Below, piece after piece: positions 33,646-45,576 of a DNA stretch of 64,000 bases. Where the stretch lies: assembly GCF_045679555.1 (NCBI RefSeq), contig NC_092087.1:89116966-89180965 (forward strand), in the 5' to 3' direction. The DNA is from Salvelinus alpinus (Eukaryota; Chordata; Actinopteri; Salmoniformes; Salmonidae). Position 1 is the stretch's first letter; each line of letters begins with the position of its first letter. The position numbers were made by a program, and so were the translations under genes. Below the pieces are notes generated by a model, which was given only the letters and a program-made list of their open reading frames with translations, was not told the DNA's origin and made no database searches.

Positions 33646-34489
33646 TCTCTGTGTTTCAAAAATGACAATAAATAATATTTCATGTAATTGGTTGTGTGCT
33701 CCTTCTGAAAGTGTCTTTGTATATTTTGTACTGACATGATGATGATGATGATGATGGTGAATAAACCACTACTGCTCTCCAAACCAATATAAATGTATTA
33801 TTTGTAGTTACTGTATAGTACAGTACAAGAGGTGTGATTTTGAAAACTGTTAATTTTTTCTCCACAGAAAATACTGTTATAACATTACGTTTATTCTTAA
33901 AAGTGTATTTGTTTATAAATTTAACACTTCACACATTAGTTAACAAAAATGTTTTTAAATAAAAGCGATAAGAAATATTGCATTAAGCAGAACTCTTTCC
34001 TGGACATTGAAGCAAAATCGTGTCATAACTTTGTCATAAAACAATTAAAACTATTTATAAAAGAATCAATCAACCTTCTACTATGTGTATCATCTAATAT
34101 TAGAATATGAAGTAATAACATGTAATAGAAACACAATATATATTGTTGTTAGACTTCATATACAGTCTCACAAGTTTGATGATTGTTTCAGAAACATAAC
34201 ATAAAAAAATAAATAGCCTTATAAAATATAACTGGACCTTGAGGTTGGCAACTTCATACATTCAGAGGTTTTGTCAAATGTTGTTGTAATCAGAAATATA
34301 TATATTTTTAAATGTTTTACTTAAAAACAACTAAACTAAAACAATTCAAATGTTGTTGTAATCAGAAATATATATATTTTTTTAATGTTTTACTTAAAAA
34401 CAGCTAAACTAAAACAATTCAAATGTTAAGGTCCCTTTCTTATTCATCATAGTTTAAAAGGCATAACTGACCCTAGATCCACTCCTACT
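33646..34489. other. AT-rich stretch with a tandem duplication
   Basis: No gene seen. At about 34268-34425 an 80-bp block starting AAATGTTGTTGTAATCAGAAA is repeated twice in tandem. Confidence 0.5.
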
Positions 34490-34645
34490 CTGAGTGTGAA
34501 TACAGTAGTCCTGTGTGACTCAGTTTGTACAGAATGGCTCACAGGTTCTATTCCTGCTGGGACTTCCCATATGAAGGATTTATGCACCCATGACTGTAAT
34601 GACTGAGTGAATGACTTTGGATAAAAGTACCTGCCAGATGGCATA
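34490..34645 (+). mobile_element. tRNA-derived SINE
   Basis: TGACTCAGTTTGTACAGAATGG resembles an A box, GGTTCTATTCCTGC a B box, and the end ACTTTGGATAAAAGTACCTGCC is the usual salmonid SINE 3' domain. Confidence 0.6.
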
Positions 34646-34659
34646 TATTATTACATACT

Positions 34660-34895
34660 ATTATAAACTGGGTAGTTTGGTTCCTGGAAGCTGACTGGCT
34701 TCAGAAGTGTGTACTGTATATCAGACAATATACCACGGGTATGACGCACAAAAACGTTACTGCTACTATAAACTGGTGACCAACGTAATTAGACGAGTAC
34801 ATAATCATACCCTGTCATACCCATGGTATACGGTCTGATATACCACGCCTTTCAGCAAATCAGCATTCAGGGCTCGAACCACCCGGTTTATAATG
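34660..34895. mobile_element. Foldback/MITE-like element
   Basis: Bounded by TTATAAACTGG and CCGGTTTATAA in inverted orientation, with internal TATACCACGGGTATG and CATGGTATACGGTCTGATATACC. A related copy spans 55563-55920. Confidence 0.5.
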
Positions 34896-34971
34896 GCCAA
34901 TATTTCACACCCCCTCATGCCTTATGTCACTTAGTAAAATATAAGGTTCCAGATATACAAGGTTTTTGTCA

Positions 34972-35470
34972 AACCTGGTGTGTTCAAGTCTTCTTGGTTC
35001 TGGGTTTGTTGTGTTCAGGTCTTCTTGGTTATGGTTTGTTGTGTTCAGTTCTTCTTGGTTCTGGGTTTGTTGTGTTCCGGTCTTCTTGGTTCTGGTATGT
35101 TGTGTTCAGGTCTTCTTGGTTCTGGTTTTGTTATGTTCAGGTCTTCTTGGTTCTGGGTTTGTTGTGTTCAGGTCTTCTTGGTACTGGGTTTGTTGTGTTC
35201 AGGTCTTCTTGGTTCTGGTTTGTTGTGTTCAGGTCTTCTTGGTTCTGGGTTTGTTGTGTTCAGGTCTTCTTGGTTCTGGTTTTGTTATTTTCAGTTCTTC
35301 TCTGGTTTGGGGTTTATTGTGTTCAGGTCTTCTTGGTTCTGGTATGTTGTGTTCATTTCTTCTTGGTTCTGGGTTTGTTGTGTTCAGGTCTTCTTGGTTC
35401 TGGTTTTGTTGTTGTGAGTTCTTCTCTGGTTTGGGTTTTATTGTGTTCAGGTCTTCTTGGTTTTGAGTTT
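34972..35470. repeat. 29-31 bp minisatellite at the 3' end of gene 2
   Basis: About 16 units of CAGGTCTTCTTGGTTCTGGG + TTTGTTGTGTT. The first unit (coding strand) encodes the last residues and the TGA stop of gene 2. A homologous array follows gene 3 at 55992-56472. Long hydrophobic frames through it are artefacts. Confidence 0.9.
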
Positions 35471-35528
35471 GTTGACTGTACTGTAGAGCACAGAGGGCTC
35501 CTCCTCAGCTGCTTGTGCTGCTGCGGGT
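35447..35528 (-). CDS. Gene 2 terminal exon, ITIM plus minisatellite-borne stop
   Basis: Acceptor CTCTCTTCAG, then an 82-nt exon in phase 2 ending [15 protein letters not shown] and TGA at 35447-35449. VLYSTV is a full ITIM match. The last nine codons are the first minisatellite unit. The homologous gene 3 exon (56444-56517) needs phase 1, and the preceding exon there differs by one base, so both stay in frame. Confidence 0.65.
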
Positions 35529-36695
35529 CTGAAGAGAGAGAAACAGAAATGAAACCAAACCTGTGTACCATTTGGAACGCAGAGAGAACAGTTCCTCAAA
35601 ACCATCATCACATCACTCCCACATTTAGACAGGTCATAGTAATTGTCTTGAGATGTCCATTGTTGGGTTGGTAGGAAATGACATCACTAGTGGTCACGGG
35701 GGTCAACTGTTTTGCATATTGATGACATCTCCTACAATAAGAAGCAGCATATGAATGACCTTATTGCAGAATATGGTCACAGCAGTGAGGCGGCTACATT
35801 TCACAGCAGCTTATTGCACATCCTCATCCTGTTTCTGGTGTTGAGGCATGAATTACCTTAATGCAGAATATGCATTACTGATGACATCATCATTGTCTAC
35901 TCCTCCAATGAGCACATGGCCCTAACTACATATGAGGACACCGACGTTCGGACCTCGTTCACTTATTTCTAATTGGAAAATAATATTAGTTTTAGTCTAA
36001 TACAAATACTGAACACAATAAAGAAAATGAATTACGGATCAACATCTAAATACTGCTCCCAGCATTGATCAAAGCTCATATTCTTGATCTGACTAATCGC
36101 TCCTGCCTCTTTGTGAACAAGTGGAATCATTAACTGTGGTTTGTTCGTTATGTTTGCCTGCTTCCCCCGGATCTTTCTCCCTGATTTACTTTTTGCAGCA
36201 CATTCACCATTCTCTCAAGTATCTAATTCCCCTTCTCGCGGCACAGGCCGAGGGCGACGTGAAACTAAATACCCCAGCTCACAGGTTGCTCTGCTGACAG
36301 TCTGTTTGCGAGATGCCGGACAAAAGTATTTTTTTTTTAACTGTCCCGCGACTCCTGCTGTGTCTACAGACATCCCCCAAACAACAAATCACTCTCAGAG
36401 AATGAGTACACAACTGGTAAATAGTCTCTTATAGATACATACTGTAAGTCAGTCAGTCAGGTCGGGGGGATAGTTGCAGCAGAGACTTATATTACAGTAA
36501 CATTGAAGGTCTCTGTTTGGTATTACTTAGCCAGCTAGAAGGATGAAGTTAGAAGCTAACGTTAAACAGAGCCTACCTCAGCAGGAGAAAACCATACACT
36601 ACTAAGTCCTTTACAGAGAGTAGGCTACTGAGACAGACAGTGATGTGGCACTCAGTGGAAAGGCAGGCTGCAATGCAGGTAGAAGTAGAGGAGAC

Positions 36696-36756
<61 letters not shown>

Positions 36757-39700
36757 GCAAGCAGAGAGAGAGGTTTTTACAGTGGTCCCCAAACTTGGAG
36801 TCGGGGCCCATGTGGGGTCCCCTGATAAAACTCTGTACTGATCTAATCAAACACTTTAGGAACATAAAAAATAAATGTTTCAATATGAACATCTCCACAG
36901 GACCTATCTTCCCTATATAGCTATATATATATATATATATATATATAAAGACATGTTTCAATATGAACACCTCCACAGCACCTATCTTCCCTGTAGTCCT
37001 ACATTATAATACTATCAACAAGCAAACAACACAGTTCTAGAAATGTCACACGTTTCTGTTTCTTCTGTGATTAGTGTGTTTGGTTGTAAACAAGCAAACT
37101 TCTCCTTTAATGCTGTGTGTTCACAATGTTCTAGTATTGACTCCATGTTGTTGTAATGGCAGAATATGCTCACTGGGTGGCAGAACTGAGGAGGTTGAAT
37201 TTCACAGCAGCGTATTGGACATCTTGGTCCTGTTTCTGGGGTTGATGCAGCTGGACGGTGGAGTACAGAGGCACTTCCTGGTTTTTGGAGCGAGAGAAGT
37301 GGACGCTGGCGTAGTGAACATCATCCTGGTCGTCTGTGGCTGCTGTCTGTGCTTCAGTAGAGGTCATGACCATGCCTGAGATGTTGTCATACACTGGACT
37401 AGAGTCTCCCTGATGGAGGGAGAGGACAGACAACATGATGAGTGGAAATGTTCCACAAAGAATACACAGTCATCACAGTCATCTTCTGATTCCAACAGAC
37501 TCACCTGTCCATCATCTGCTGTGTCTCTTGTGTTGGAGGTGGATGTGGAGACCTTCCTGTTGTACATTAATGAATGTATGAAGATATCAATCAATTAATA
37601 AATTAAGTTACTTTTATTTTTTATTTTTTATTTTTTTAACCTTTATTTAACTAGGCAATTCAGTTAAGAACAAATTCAAATTTACAATGACTAAAGTGAA
37701 ATTATATAAAAAGATATGCAATCTCTCTCACCTGAACCACATGAGTCCAGAGAGACAGAGGATGAGAACCAGAACAACCACTGTGATTCCTACAGCTGCA
37801 GTCAGAACTGTTTGTTTCCCTACAATAAAATATGGATGATATGAGTACAATAGTACAATATTTGGACAATAGTACAATATTTGTTAACTGATCTAATCTC
37901 AATGTATATATAAATATAAAACAAAGTATGATAAGCCAAAGTATAATTATTAATATTAGTTTGTAATATAATTTTGTATTGAAATATTAAAGATGAATCT
38001 TCACCTGGTAAAATGATCATCAGAGTTGTAGAGTTCCTAGATCCTCTTCCATTCCAGGCCTCACAGTGGTAATGTCCATTGTCCTTAGACTTGAACTTAC
38101 TTATGTTGTACATCTATCCAAATCCATTTAGAAAAGTCTCATTTTGAAGGTACCAGGTGTATTTGTCCACAGGTGGGTTGGCATCACTGCTGCAGGTCAG
38201 AGTCACTGAACTGCCCTCCACTATTTCACCAGAGGGACTGACTGACACTGAGGTGTTCTTTGGGCCATCTGGTGGACAATATGTAACAACATTGTTTTAA
38301 AATAGTATTTTACTTGTTATTGAAATATGAATTTAAATGTGATCCTCTGATTAAAAGATGAGGTTAGGTGTACTAACACTGAACGTCCACAGACACAGTA
38401 GAAGAGTTGAGACGTCCATATTTATTCTCAGCCTCGCAGTAGTATTCTCCTCTGTCCTCAGAGCTGATGGTCGTGAAATTGTATGTTTTTTCAGATCCTG
38501 TCAGTGAAGCTCCATTCTTCTTGTACCAGGTGTATCTGTCCACAGGTTGGTTGGCATCACTGCTGCAGGTCAGAGTCACTGAACTGCCCTCCACTATTTC
38601 ACCAGAGGGACTGACTGACACTGAGGTGTTCTTTGGGCCATCTGGTAAAGGAGAATTTGTCCGACGGATAGGACAGTAGTATATTTATGACTAATTATCT
38701 GTTTAGTCAGAGAACTATCTAAAACTATGAAACAAAACGTTAACAAATACACATTTGGAGATGTTATGCTTTAGGACTAATTCATTTAATTATAATTGTC
38801 TTACTACCTTACGATTCAAACACTGAGCTGTACTTTACTCACACTTCACATCCATGTTTATGGTCCTAGACCTGTCTGTCCCCATCTCATTCTGGGACTC
38901 ACAGTAGTACTCTCCAGTGTCAGGTGACTGGATTTGATTGAAGACATGCTGTGGTCCTGTCATACTCTGATGTTCACCTCCATTCTTCTTGTACCACCAG
39001 GTGTAACTCTGGACAGGTGGGTTGGCATCACTGCTGCAGGTCAGAGTCACTGAACTGTCCTCCACTATTTCACCAGAGGGACTGACTGACACTGAGGTGT
39101 TCTTTGGTTTATCTGATGTAAAAGACCAAACATTTTGTCAGAGTAATATTAACAATTAGTAAAAAATATATTTTTGTTCTAAAATGATTGATAAAGTAAG
39201 ACATGTCTCTTTTGCCTGCATACATGATTCTTGCTGAGTAGAATACTGTACTATTGTACTGTACTCACACACTGCAGGAGAGTGGAGATCCTCATGGCCT
39301 TTTACAGCACAGGAGAATGAACTGTCTACATCCTCAATGCTGATGGAGTACATGGGGGAGGAGTTATCTTGTACATTCCATCCATTCTTGTACCAGATGT
39401 AGGTGGGGTTGTCAGTCAGAGTACAGGTGGTGCTACAGGTCAGTGTCTTCTGTCCCTCTGCAGCAGGAGTCACATTCACCTGCAGACCTGAAACAATATG
39501 TATAAAACCACATACACCTCTGTGTTAACAGGATGGTTGATTTATTTATCCTGTAATTCAATATGATGTACAGTTGTATCATACAGCAGTATTACCTGTG
39601 ACAGACAGAGTTGTTCCTGGGAAACTACGACCCCATTCAATGTAGTTTGTTTTAAAGGTGAAGCGATACTCATCTGAGTCCTCCTCTCTCAGATCTGTGA

Positions 39701-42700
39701 TTCTCAGGGTGAAGGGATCTTTGTATGTTCCAGTGTACTCCACACGACCTGCATACCCTGGGTCTGTGGTTAGGTCTTCAGGGGTCAACTTATCACTTCT
39801 AAACCAGAATGTTGATGTGGTGTAATAATAACCAACATAAGTACAGGATATGTCCACTGTTGACCCCTTCAAGACACAGATTCTCCTCTTGGTGTAAGTC
39901 ACTCTGCTGCATCTCTGACCCTGAACACCTGAAACACAGTGACATAACAAGAGGTCAGCTGGATTATATTCTGAGTTCTTTCTAGAAATGCTAAAAGTTC
40001 TCAAAGTGAAACCAACACACAGTATAATGTATTAAAGAAACACTCACACACTGCAGGAGAGTGGAGGGCCTCATGGTGTTCTACAGTACAGGAGTAACTG
40101 TCTGCAGCATTAGAGTAGACTGAATAGGGGGACGTGTTGTCAGTTATTATCTGTCCGTTCTTGTACCAGATGTAGGTGGGGTTACCAGTCAGAATACAGG
40201 TGGTGCTACAGGTCAGTGTCTTATACTCTGAATACTGTTCAGGAGTCACCTTCACCTGAAAACCTGAATTAAAGGGGAGTAAAAACAGAGTACATCTTTT
40301 AGAATTAATGATTCATTTCCTGAGTCTTCAACACTGTATAATGTGCTGTGCAGTGTTACCTGTGACAGAGTACATACATCTATTACATTGTCTGTAATTT
40401 CTATGTAATGATGAATATTGAAGTATTACCCTTCTCATTGACCATAAAACTTCTTGTCAATAGGGGGGCACTATTTTCACTTTGAAAAAAATTGTGCAAT
40501 TTAAACTGCCTCGTACTCTTTTCTAGATCATACAATATGCATATTATTATTACTATTGGATAGAAAACACTCTCAAGTTTCTAAAACTGTTTGAATTATA
40601 TCTGTGAGTGAAACAGAACTCATTTGGCAGCAAACTTCCAGACAGGAAGTGAAAAATCTGAAAACGAGGCTCTGTTCCAGGGCCTGCCTATTCAATTGCC
40701 TTATATTTATCAATATGCATGCACTGCATACGCCTTCCACTAGATGTCAACAGGCAGTGGAAGGTGGAATGGGGTGTCTAGCTTGATCTGAGGTCGAACA
40801 AGAGCTCTTGGAATGACGTGTCCAGAATTTCCTTTGTCTACCAAGGCGCGGGAAGCACCTCCATATTGTCTTATGATAAGCGTTCGGTATACACGGCTAA
40901 TATCTCCGGCTCTGATTTTATTTGATACATGTGATAATAACATCGTAAAGCAGGTTTTTTCAACCGAGTTCTATCAGTTTATTCAACGTTTATTTGGACT
41001 TTTGGGGATTTCCGTTCTTTGCGTCGAGAGAATATGGGAACGTTATCAACCTTGGCTAGCCTTGTGGAGCGAATTCGACAGAAGAAAATGACATTCTAAA
41101 ACCAAACAACAATTTATTCTGGACCTAGGACTCCTTGTACAAGATTCTGATGGAAGCTCAGCAAAAGTAAGAACAATTTATGATGTTATTTCGTATTTCT
41201 GTGGAAAATGTTATTTCTATTCTCTGCCATTTTGGCGGGCGCTGTCTCGCAATAACGCAAGCTGTTTGTTTTGGTAAAGTTCTTTTTAAAAATCGAACAC
41301 GGCGGTTGCATTAAGAACCGGTGTATCTTTCATTTGCTGTCCAACATGTATTCTTTAGTAAAGTTTATGATGAGTTCTTTGGTCAGATTAGGTGAGTGTC
41401 CAAAATATCTCCTGACATTCTGGGGAAATGTTGCTACATTTTCACAATGTATAACCACGGTTTGCAGCTCTAAATATGCACATTTTCGAACAAAACATAA
41501 GTGTATTGTATGACCTGATGTTATAAGACTGTCATCTGATGAAGTTGTCCAAGGTTAGTGATTAATTTTATATATTTTGCTGGTTTTTGCGATAGCTACC
41601 TTTTGCTGCTAATAAATGCATTTGTGTGTTTGGTTATTGTGGTAAGCTAATATAATGCTATATTGTGTTTTCGCTGTAAAACACTTAAAAAATCTGAAAT
41701 ATTGGCTGGATTCACAAGATGTTTATCTTTCATTTGCTGTACACCATGTATTTTTCATAAATGTTTTATGATGAGTATTTGGGTATTTCACGTTGCTCTC
41801 TGTAATTATTCTGGCTGCTTTGGTGATATTTTTGATGGTAGCTGCAATGTAAAACTATGATTTATACCTCAAATATGCACATTTTCGAACAAAACAGATT
41901 TATTGTATAACATGTTATAAGACTGTCATCTGATGAAGTTGTTTCTTGGTTAGTGACTAATTAGATCTATATTTGGTCGGTTTTGTGATAGCTACCTATG
42001 CGGTAGAAACATGGTGAAAATATGCGGTTGAGTCTTTGGCTATTGTGGTTAGCTAATAGAAATACATATTGTGTTTTCGCTGTAGAACATTTAAAAAATC
42101 GGAAAATGGCTGGATTCACAAGATGTTTATCTTTCATTTGCTGTATTGGACTTGTGATTTCATGATATTTATATGCTATTATTTTCTTGTGGCGCTATGC
42201 TAGGCTATGCTAGTCAGCTTTTACTGATGAGGATGCTCCAGGATCCGGGATGGGTGTTAAGTAAAGGTTAAATAATTGATACTTCCTAAGTAGAATCCTA
42301 GTTTCATTCATACTCACAAACTACAGGAGAGTGGAGGTCCTCATGACCTTCAACAGCACCGTAGTAAATGTTCACAGAAGAAGCCCAGACCACCAGCAAT
42401 TTACTAGAGTGTTGTTGGGAAACAGGCTCATGTAGACGTTGTCCGTTCTTGTACCAGATGTAGGTGGGGTTGTCAGTCAGAGTACAGGTGGTGCTACAGG
42501 TCAGTGTCCTCTGTCCCTCTGCAGCAGGAGTCACATTCACCTGCAGACCTGAAACAATATGTATAAAACCACATACACCTCTGTGTTAACAGGATGGTTA
42601 ATTCATTTATCCTGTAATATATTATGATATACAGTTGTATCATACAGTGTAGTATTACCTGTGACAGACAGAGTTGTTCCTGGGAAACTATGACCCCATT

Positions 42701-44235
42701 CAAAGTTTTGAGTTTTAAAAGTGAAGCGATACTCAGCTGAGTCCTCCTCTCTCAGATCTGTGATTCTCAGGGTGAAGGGACCTTCGTATGTTCCAGTGTA
42801 CTCCACACGACCTGCATACCCTGGGTCTGTGGTTAGGTCTTCAGCGATCGACTTATCACTTCTAAACCAGAATGATGATGTGGTGGAATAATAACCAACA
42901 TAAGTACAGGATATGTCCACTGTTGACCCCTTCAAGACACAGATTCTCCTCTTGGTGTAAGTCACTCTGTTGCAGCTCTGACCCTGAACACCTGAAACAC
43001 AAAGAGGGCATTATTTACACAGTGGAATATTGAGCTTCAGTAATCGTGTGATACAGTTTTGTTAGACAACTCTGAAGCTGTTTAGCAGACAGAATAATTA
43101 TATCTGAAAGATTATACTAGAATACTGAGTTGAATTCATACTCACACACTGCAGGAGAGTGGAGATCCTCATGGCCCTTTACAGCACAGGAGTAGCTGTC
43201 CTTATCATTAGGGATGACTGAATAGGTGGAAGTCTTCACAGTTACTACCTGTCCGTTCTTGTACCAGGTGTAGGTGGGGTTACCAGTCAGAGGATAGCTG
43301 GTGGTTTTACAGGTCAGTTTCTTCCACTGTGACCAATGTGAAGGAGTCACCTTCACCTGCAGAGCTGTAGTAGATCAAAACATTAAAACCCTGCATCACC
43401 TATTCTATAGTTTAATCACATGATGCAAGACATTCTCAAACACATTTAATTCTTAAATCTTTCATATATACAAATCCAATTTCTAGACCTAAATGGACAG
43501 TAGATATTAATTGAACAGACTAGCAGTATAAAGCATGTAACTGTACCTGTTACAGACAGAGTGACTCCAGGATCGCCATAATATCTCCCTTCAGTCTGAT
43601 CTGTTGTAAATCTGAACTTGTACGTAGCTGAGTCTCTCTCTCTCAGGTCTGTGATTCTCAGGGTACAGTCTTTCTTCTTATCCCCATGATACTCCAGGCG
43701 ACCTGCATACTCTGGGTCCTGACCTATATCTTCAGGTTCTACACCAGTCTCCATTTTAGTGAACCAGAAGGTTGATGTGACTTTATGACCACTGGGATAT
43801 TTGTAAGAGCAGGACATCTCCACTGATGACCCCTTCAAGGTACAGATACTCTGAGTGGTGTAAGTCACACTCCAGCCATACTGACCCAGTACCACTGAAC
43901 AGTCACGGAACACAAGGGTATTACACTAAGTCAATGCCAATTGGCTAACACTAACAGTAAAGGCTTTGTCCGTACTTTGTTGCCATAGTTGCTGAGTTGA
44001 GTGTGATTGGAAAACACATAAGCATCATTCAGTAAGGTAAGTGAGGTGTGAAAGATAACTACTGAAGTGAAGTGGAGACGCCTAACAGAACACAACAGAA
44101 TAATAAAACACAAATGTAATTTTAACGTTCTACAAATGTCTGTAGATTGACAAACATATAAGTTATGAATGAGACCATACCTGTCACAGACCAGAGAAAG
44201 ACCACCAACACACTTCCTGCTGTTCTCAAGACCAT
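35447..44235 (-). CDS. Gene 2: CD22-like receptor with ITIM tail, last Ig exon has a stop
   Basis: Exons (minus order): 44235-44181 signal; 43894-43547 V1; 43364-43146 C2; 42991-42659 V2; 42548-42318 C2; 40263-40048 C2; 39928-39596 V4; 39487-39269 C2; 39112-38843, 38641-38378 and 38268-38005 Ig; 37819-37732 membrane; 37556-37505, 37409-37174 and 35528-35447 tail. The sum is 3210 nt (1069 aa if the stop were sense), and all phases match. An in-frame TAG at 38114-38116 ends the frame after 880 codons, before the membrane exon; skipping that 264-nt phase 1-1 exon would restore a membrane receptor. V3 is deleted, and the fourth exon pair has lost a core cysteine. It could be a secreted decoy, an alternatively spliced receptor or a young pseudogene. 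Confidence 0.75.
35690..37165. other. Gene 2 intron between tail exons
   Basis: Holds a decayed copy of the ITIM tail exon at about 35777-35857 (plus strand TTTCACAGCAGCTTATTGCAC, CATCCTCATCCTGTTTCTGG), a (GA)n run at 36698-36752 and a short (AT)n at 36918-36946. Otherwise nothing is recognised. Confidence 0.5.
36698..36752. repeat. (GA)n microsatellite
   Basis: Uninterrupted GA dinucleotides in a gene 2 intron. Confidence 0.95.
37174..37819 (-). CDS. Gene 2 membrane exon and ITIM-rich tail
   Basis: The membrane exon (37732-37819) is one codon shorter than in genes 1 and 3. The linker exon (37505-37556) gives [17 protein letters not shown]. The tail exon holds PVYDNI (a YxN Grb2-type site), VHYASV and VQYAAV (both fit ITIM V-x-Y-x-x-V) and PLYSTV. 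It ends at a GTGAGC donor in phase 2; if unspliced, a TGA follows at 37170-37172. Recruitment of SHP phosphatases is inferred from the motif. Confidence 0.75.
37620..37692 (-). mobile_element. SINE 3' tail fragment
   Basis: AACCTTTATTTAACTAGGCAA and TCAGTTAAGAACAAATTC are the reverse complement of a salmonid SINE tail. About 70 bp only, in the intron between the linker and membrane exons of gene 2. Confidence 0.6.
38005..39112 (-). CDS. Gene 2 membrane-proximal Ig exons, third with nonsense codon
   Basis: Three Ig exons of 270, 264 and 264 nt with [16 protein letters not shown] starts. The last one (38005-38268) reads through [16 protein letters not shown] into TAG at 38114-38116, then stays open in the same frame ([17 protein letters not shown]). 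Exon length and both splice sites are preserved. Confidence 0.75.
39269..40370 (-). CDS. Gene 2 third C2, V4, fourth C2 and V3 relic
   Basis: C2 (40048-40263) and the V4/C2 pair (39596-39928, 39269-39487) are open and keep their cysteines. At about 40357-40370 the last bases of the expected V3 exon (GTTACCTGTGACAG on the plus strand) join directly to sequence that belongs further along the intron, showing that the rest of V3 is deleted. Confidence 0.7.
40445..42271. mobile_element. TTAA-flanked element 2 in a gene 2 intron
   Basis: 1.82 kb from ACTTCTTGTCAATAGGGGGG to GTAAAGG, between a mutated TAAA (40445-40448) and TTAA (42268-42271). The empty site is visible in gene 1 at about 5343 (GATATTAAATGATTGATAC). 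It shares ATGCATATTATTATTACTATTGG with the other TTAA elements and has imperfect internal repeats of about 380 bp (TCTTTCATTTGCTGT; CATTTTCGAACAAAAC). No transposase. Confidence 0.7.
42318..42991 (-). CDS. Gene 2 V2 and second C2 exons
   Basis: V2 has [15 protein letters not shown] and EYRFTF. In the C2 exon the F-strand motif reads [18 protein letters not shown] where the paralogues have [18 protein letters not shown], so the canonical cysteine is glycine and the disulfide cannot form as usual. Confidence 0.7.
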
Positions 44236-44251
44236 TGTTGCATCTCCCACC
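43146..44251 (-). CDS. Gene 2 signal, V1 and first C2 exons
   Basis: Signal exon opens [19 protein letters not shown] after the acceptor GACTGCAG. V1 carries [17 protein letters not shown], the tryptophan in FWF and the F strand ATYKFRF with the Siglec-position arginine. The C2 exon has an insertion-like [10 protein letters not shown] where other copies have CSTTCTLTD, so the extra B-strand cysteine is lost. Confidence 0.75.
44181..44251 (-). promoter_or_regulatory. Gene 2 first coding exon boundary
   Basis: The acceptor CTAAGACTGCAG is followed by GGTGGGAGATGCAACA and then ATG, conserved with genes 1 and 4. It fixes the start codon and shows that a separate 5' leader exon exists. Confidence 0.7.
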
Positions 44252-44564
44252 CTGCAGTCTTAGAAACATAAACAACAACTCACTCTATAGCTGGTGAATA
44301 ACTCCACCTGATACATTGAAGTAGAAACTGTAAATGGGGTCCAGGGCCTCATTACTGAAAATGAACCAGGCTCATATTGTGTTGTGTTGTATTGTGCTGT
44401 ATGGTTGTCTATGTGAATACTGTCTGTCTAAGTCTATTGCACTATGTATGTAATGTGTGTGACGTGTTGCATGTCTGTCTACATCTGTCTATTTAAGATG
44501 TTATGTTGTATGATGCAAAAATAATTTCCTAATATATACAATCAAGTCATCAACAACAACAACA

Positions 44565-44580
44565 ACAACAACAATACGTT
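44565..44580. repeat. Short (CAA)n repeat
   Basis: CAACAACAACAACAACAACA run in the 5' intron of gene 2; a similar run sits at 10235-10252 in gene 1. Confidence 0.6.
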
Positions 44581-44770
44581 ACTGAACAGATGTGTAGAAC
44601 TGTAAACACATATTGATTGTTCTGAAGCTGTTTTATTCTCAGAACCCCAAATATAGGAGGATAAATGTTCAATCCTCTACGGTCCGTCAAGCTGTACGGC
44701 AGCCTAAAGACTGACCACCAGGTTCAATGATAGCTCCTATCACCAAGCTGTGAGGATTAACAGCAAGTGA

Positions 44771-44945
<175 letters not shown>

Positions 44946-45201
44946 TGAGCAGGGATTCCACACACTGAGCAGGGATTCAAATGTTTGTTTGCTTGTCTAT
45001 TTTACCCTTTTAATCATCTCATCACTATGTAGATCAACACTCCTACACTGAGACAATTTATGAATACTGACCCTGATGTAACAACCAAAACACAGCTCAA
45101 AACATAACAAGAAGTAAAATGATACATTACCTTCAAGAATATGACTTATGACTAACAACAAATAACCCAAAACTATATTTCAAGATATCAAGAGTACTTA
45201 C

Positions 45202-45300
45202 AGCCTGAAGGGGAGAGGTGTTGTACAGTGAGTCAACTTACTGGTAGTGAGTGGGAACTGCTAGTAAGTGTCAGTTCTGTGGTTGATACATATTTAAAGT
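45202..45300 (-). promoter_or_regulatory. Gene 2 leader exon and TATA-like box
   Basis: On the minus strand ACTTTAAATATG (45290-45300) is followed by a leader that ends CTTCAGGCT|GTAAGTACTC at 45202. It is homologous to 22740-22836 and 52718-52812. Transcription start would lie about 25-30 bp after the box. Confidence 0.6.
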
Positions 45301-45576
45301 AGTTAAGACACAAGTAGCTGATACAGAACTGTCCTTTCCTTCCTCTTTAAGACATTAACATGCATGAGGACCAGAACAGCATGTCAGAGAAGGAAGGTTA
45401 CTGTATTAAAATGGATCCTACATTTCTATAATGGACAAAATGTCCCCCATTTCCACATTTATTTAAATACAGAACCATGTTAACAATATGTTGACTATTC
45501 TTTATGGAATGTTTATAATATATTAGAATGTGTTGCCTTGTCCCTCTGAGTTCTACATGGAACAGGTCAAAGTTCC

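Noticed and set aside
34823-35674. 283-codon hydrophobic plus frame (LVLGLLCSG repeats), membrane-protein-like
   Set aside because: Antisense of the gene 2 minisatellite; similar frames exist in all three registers.
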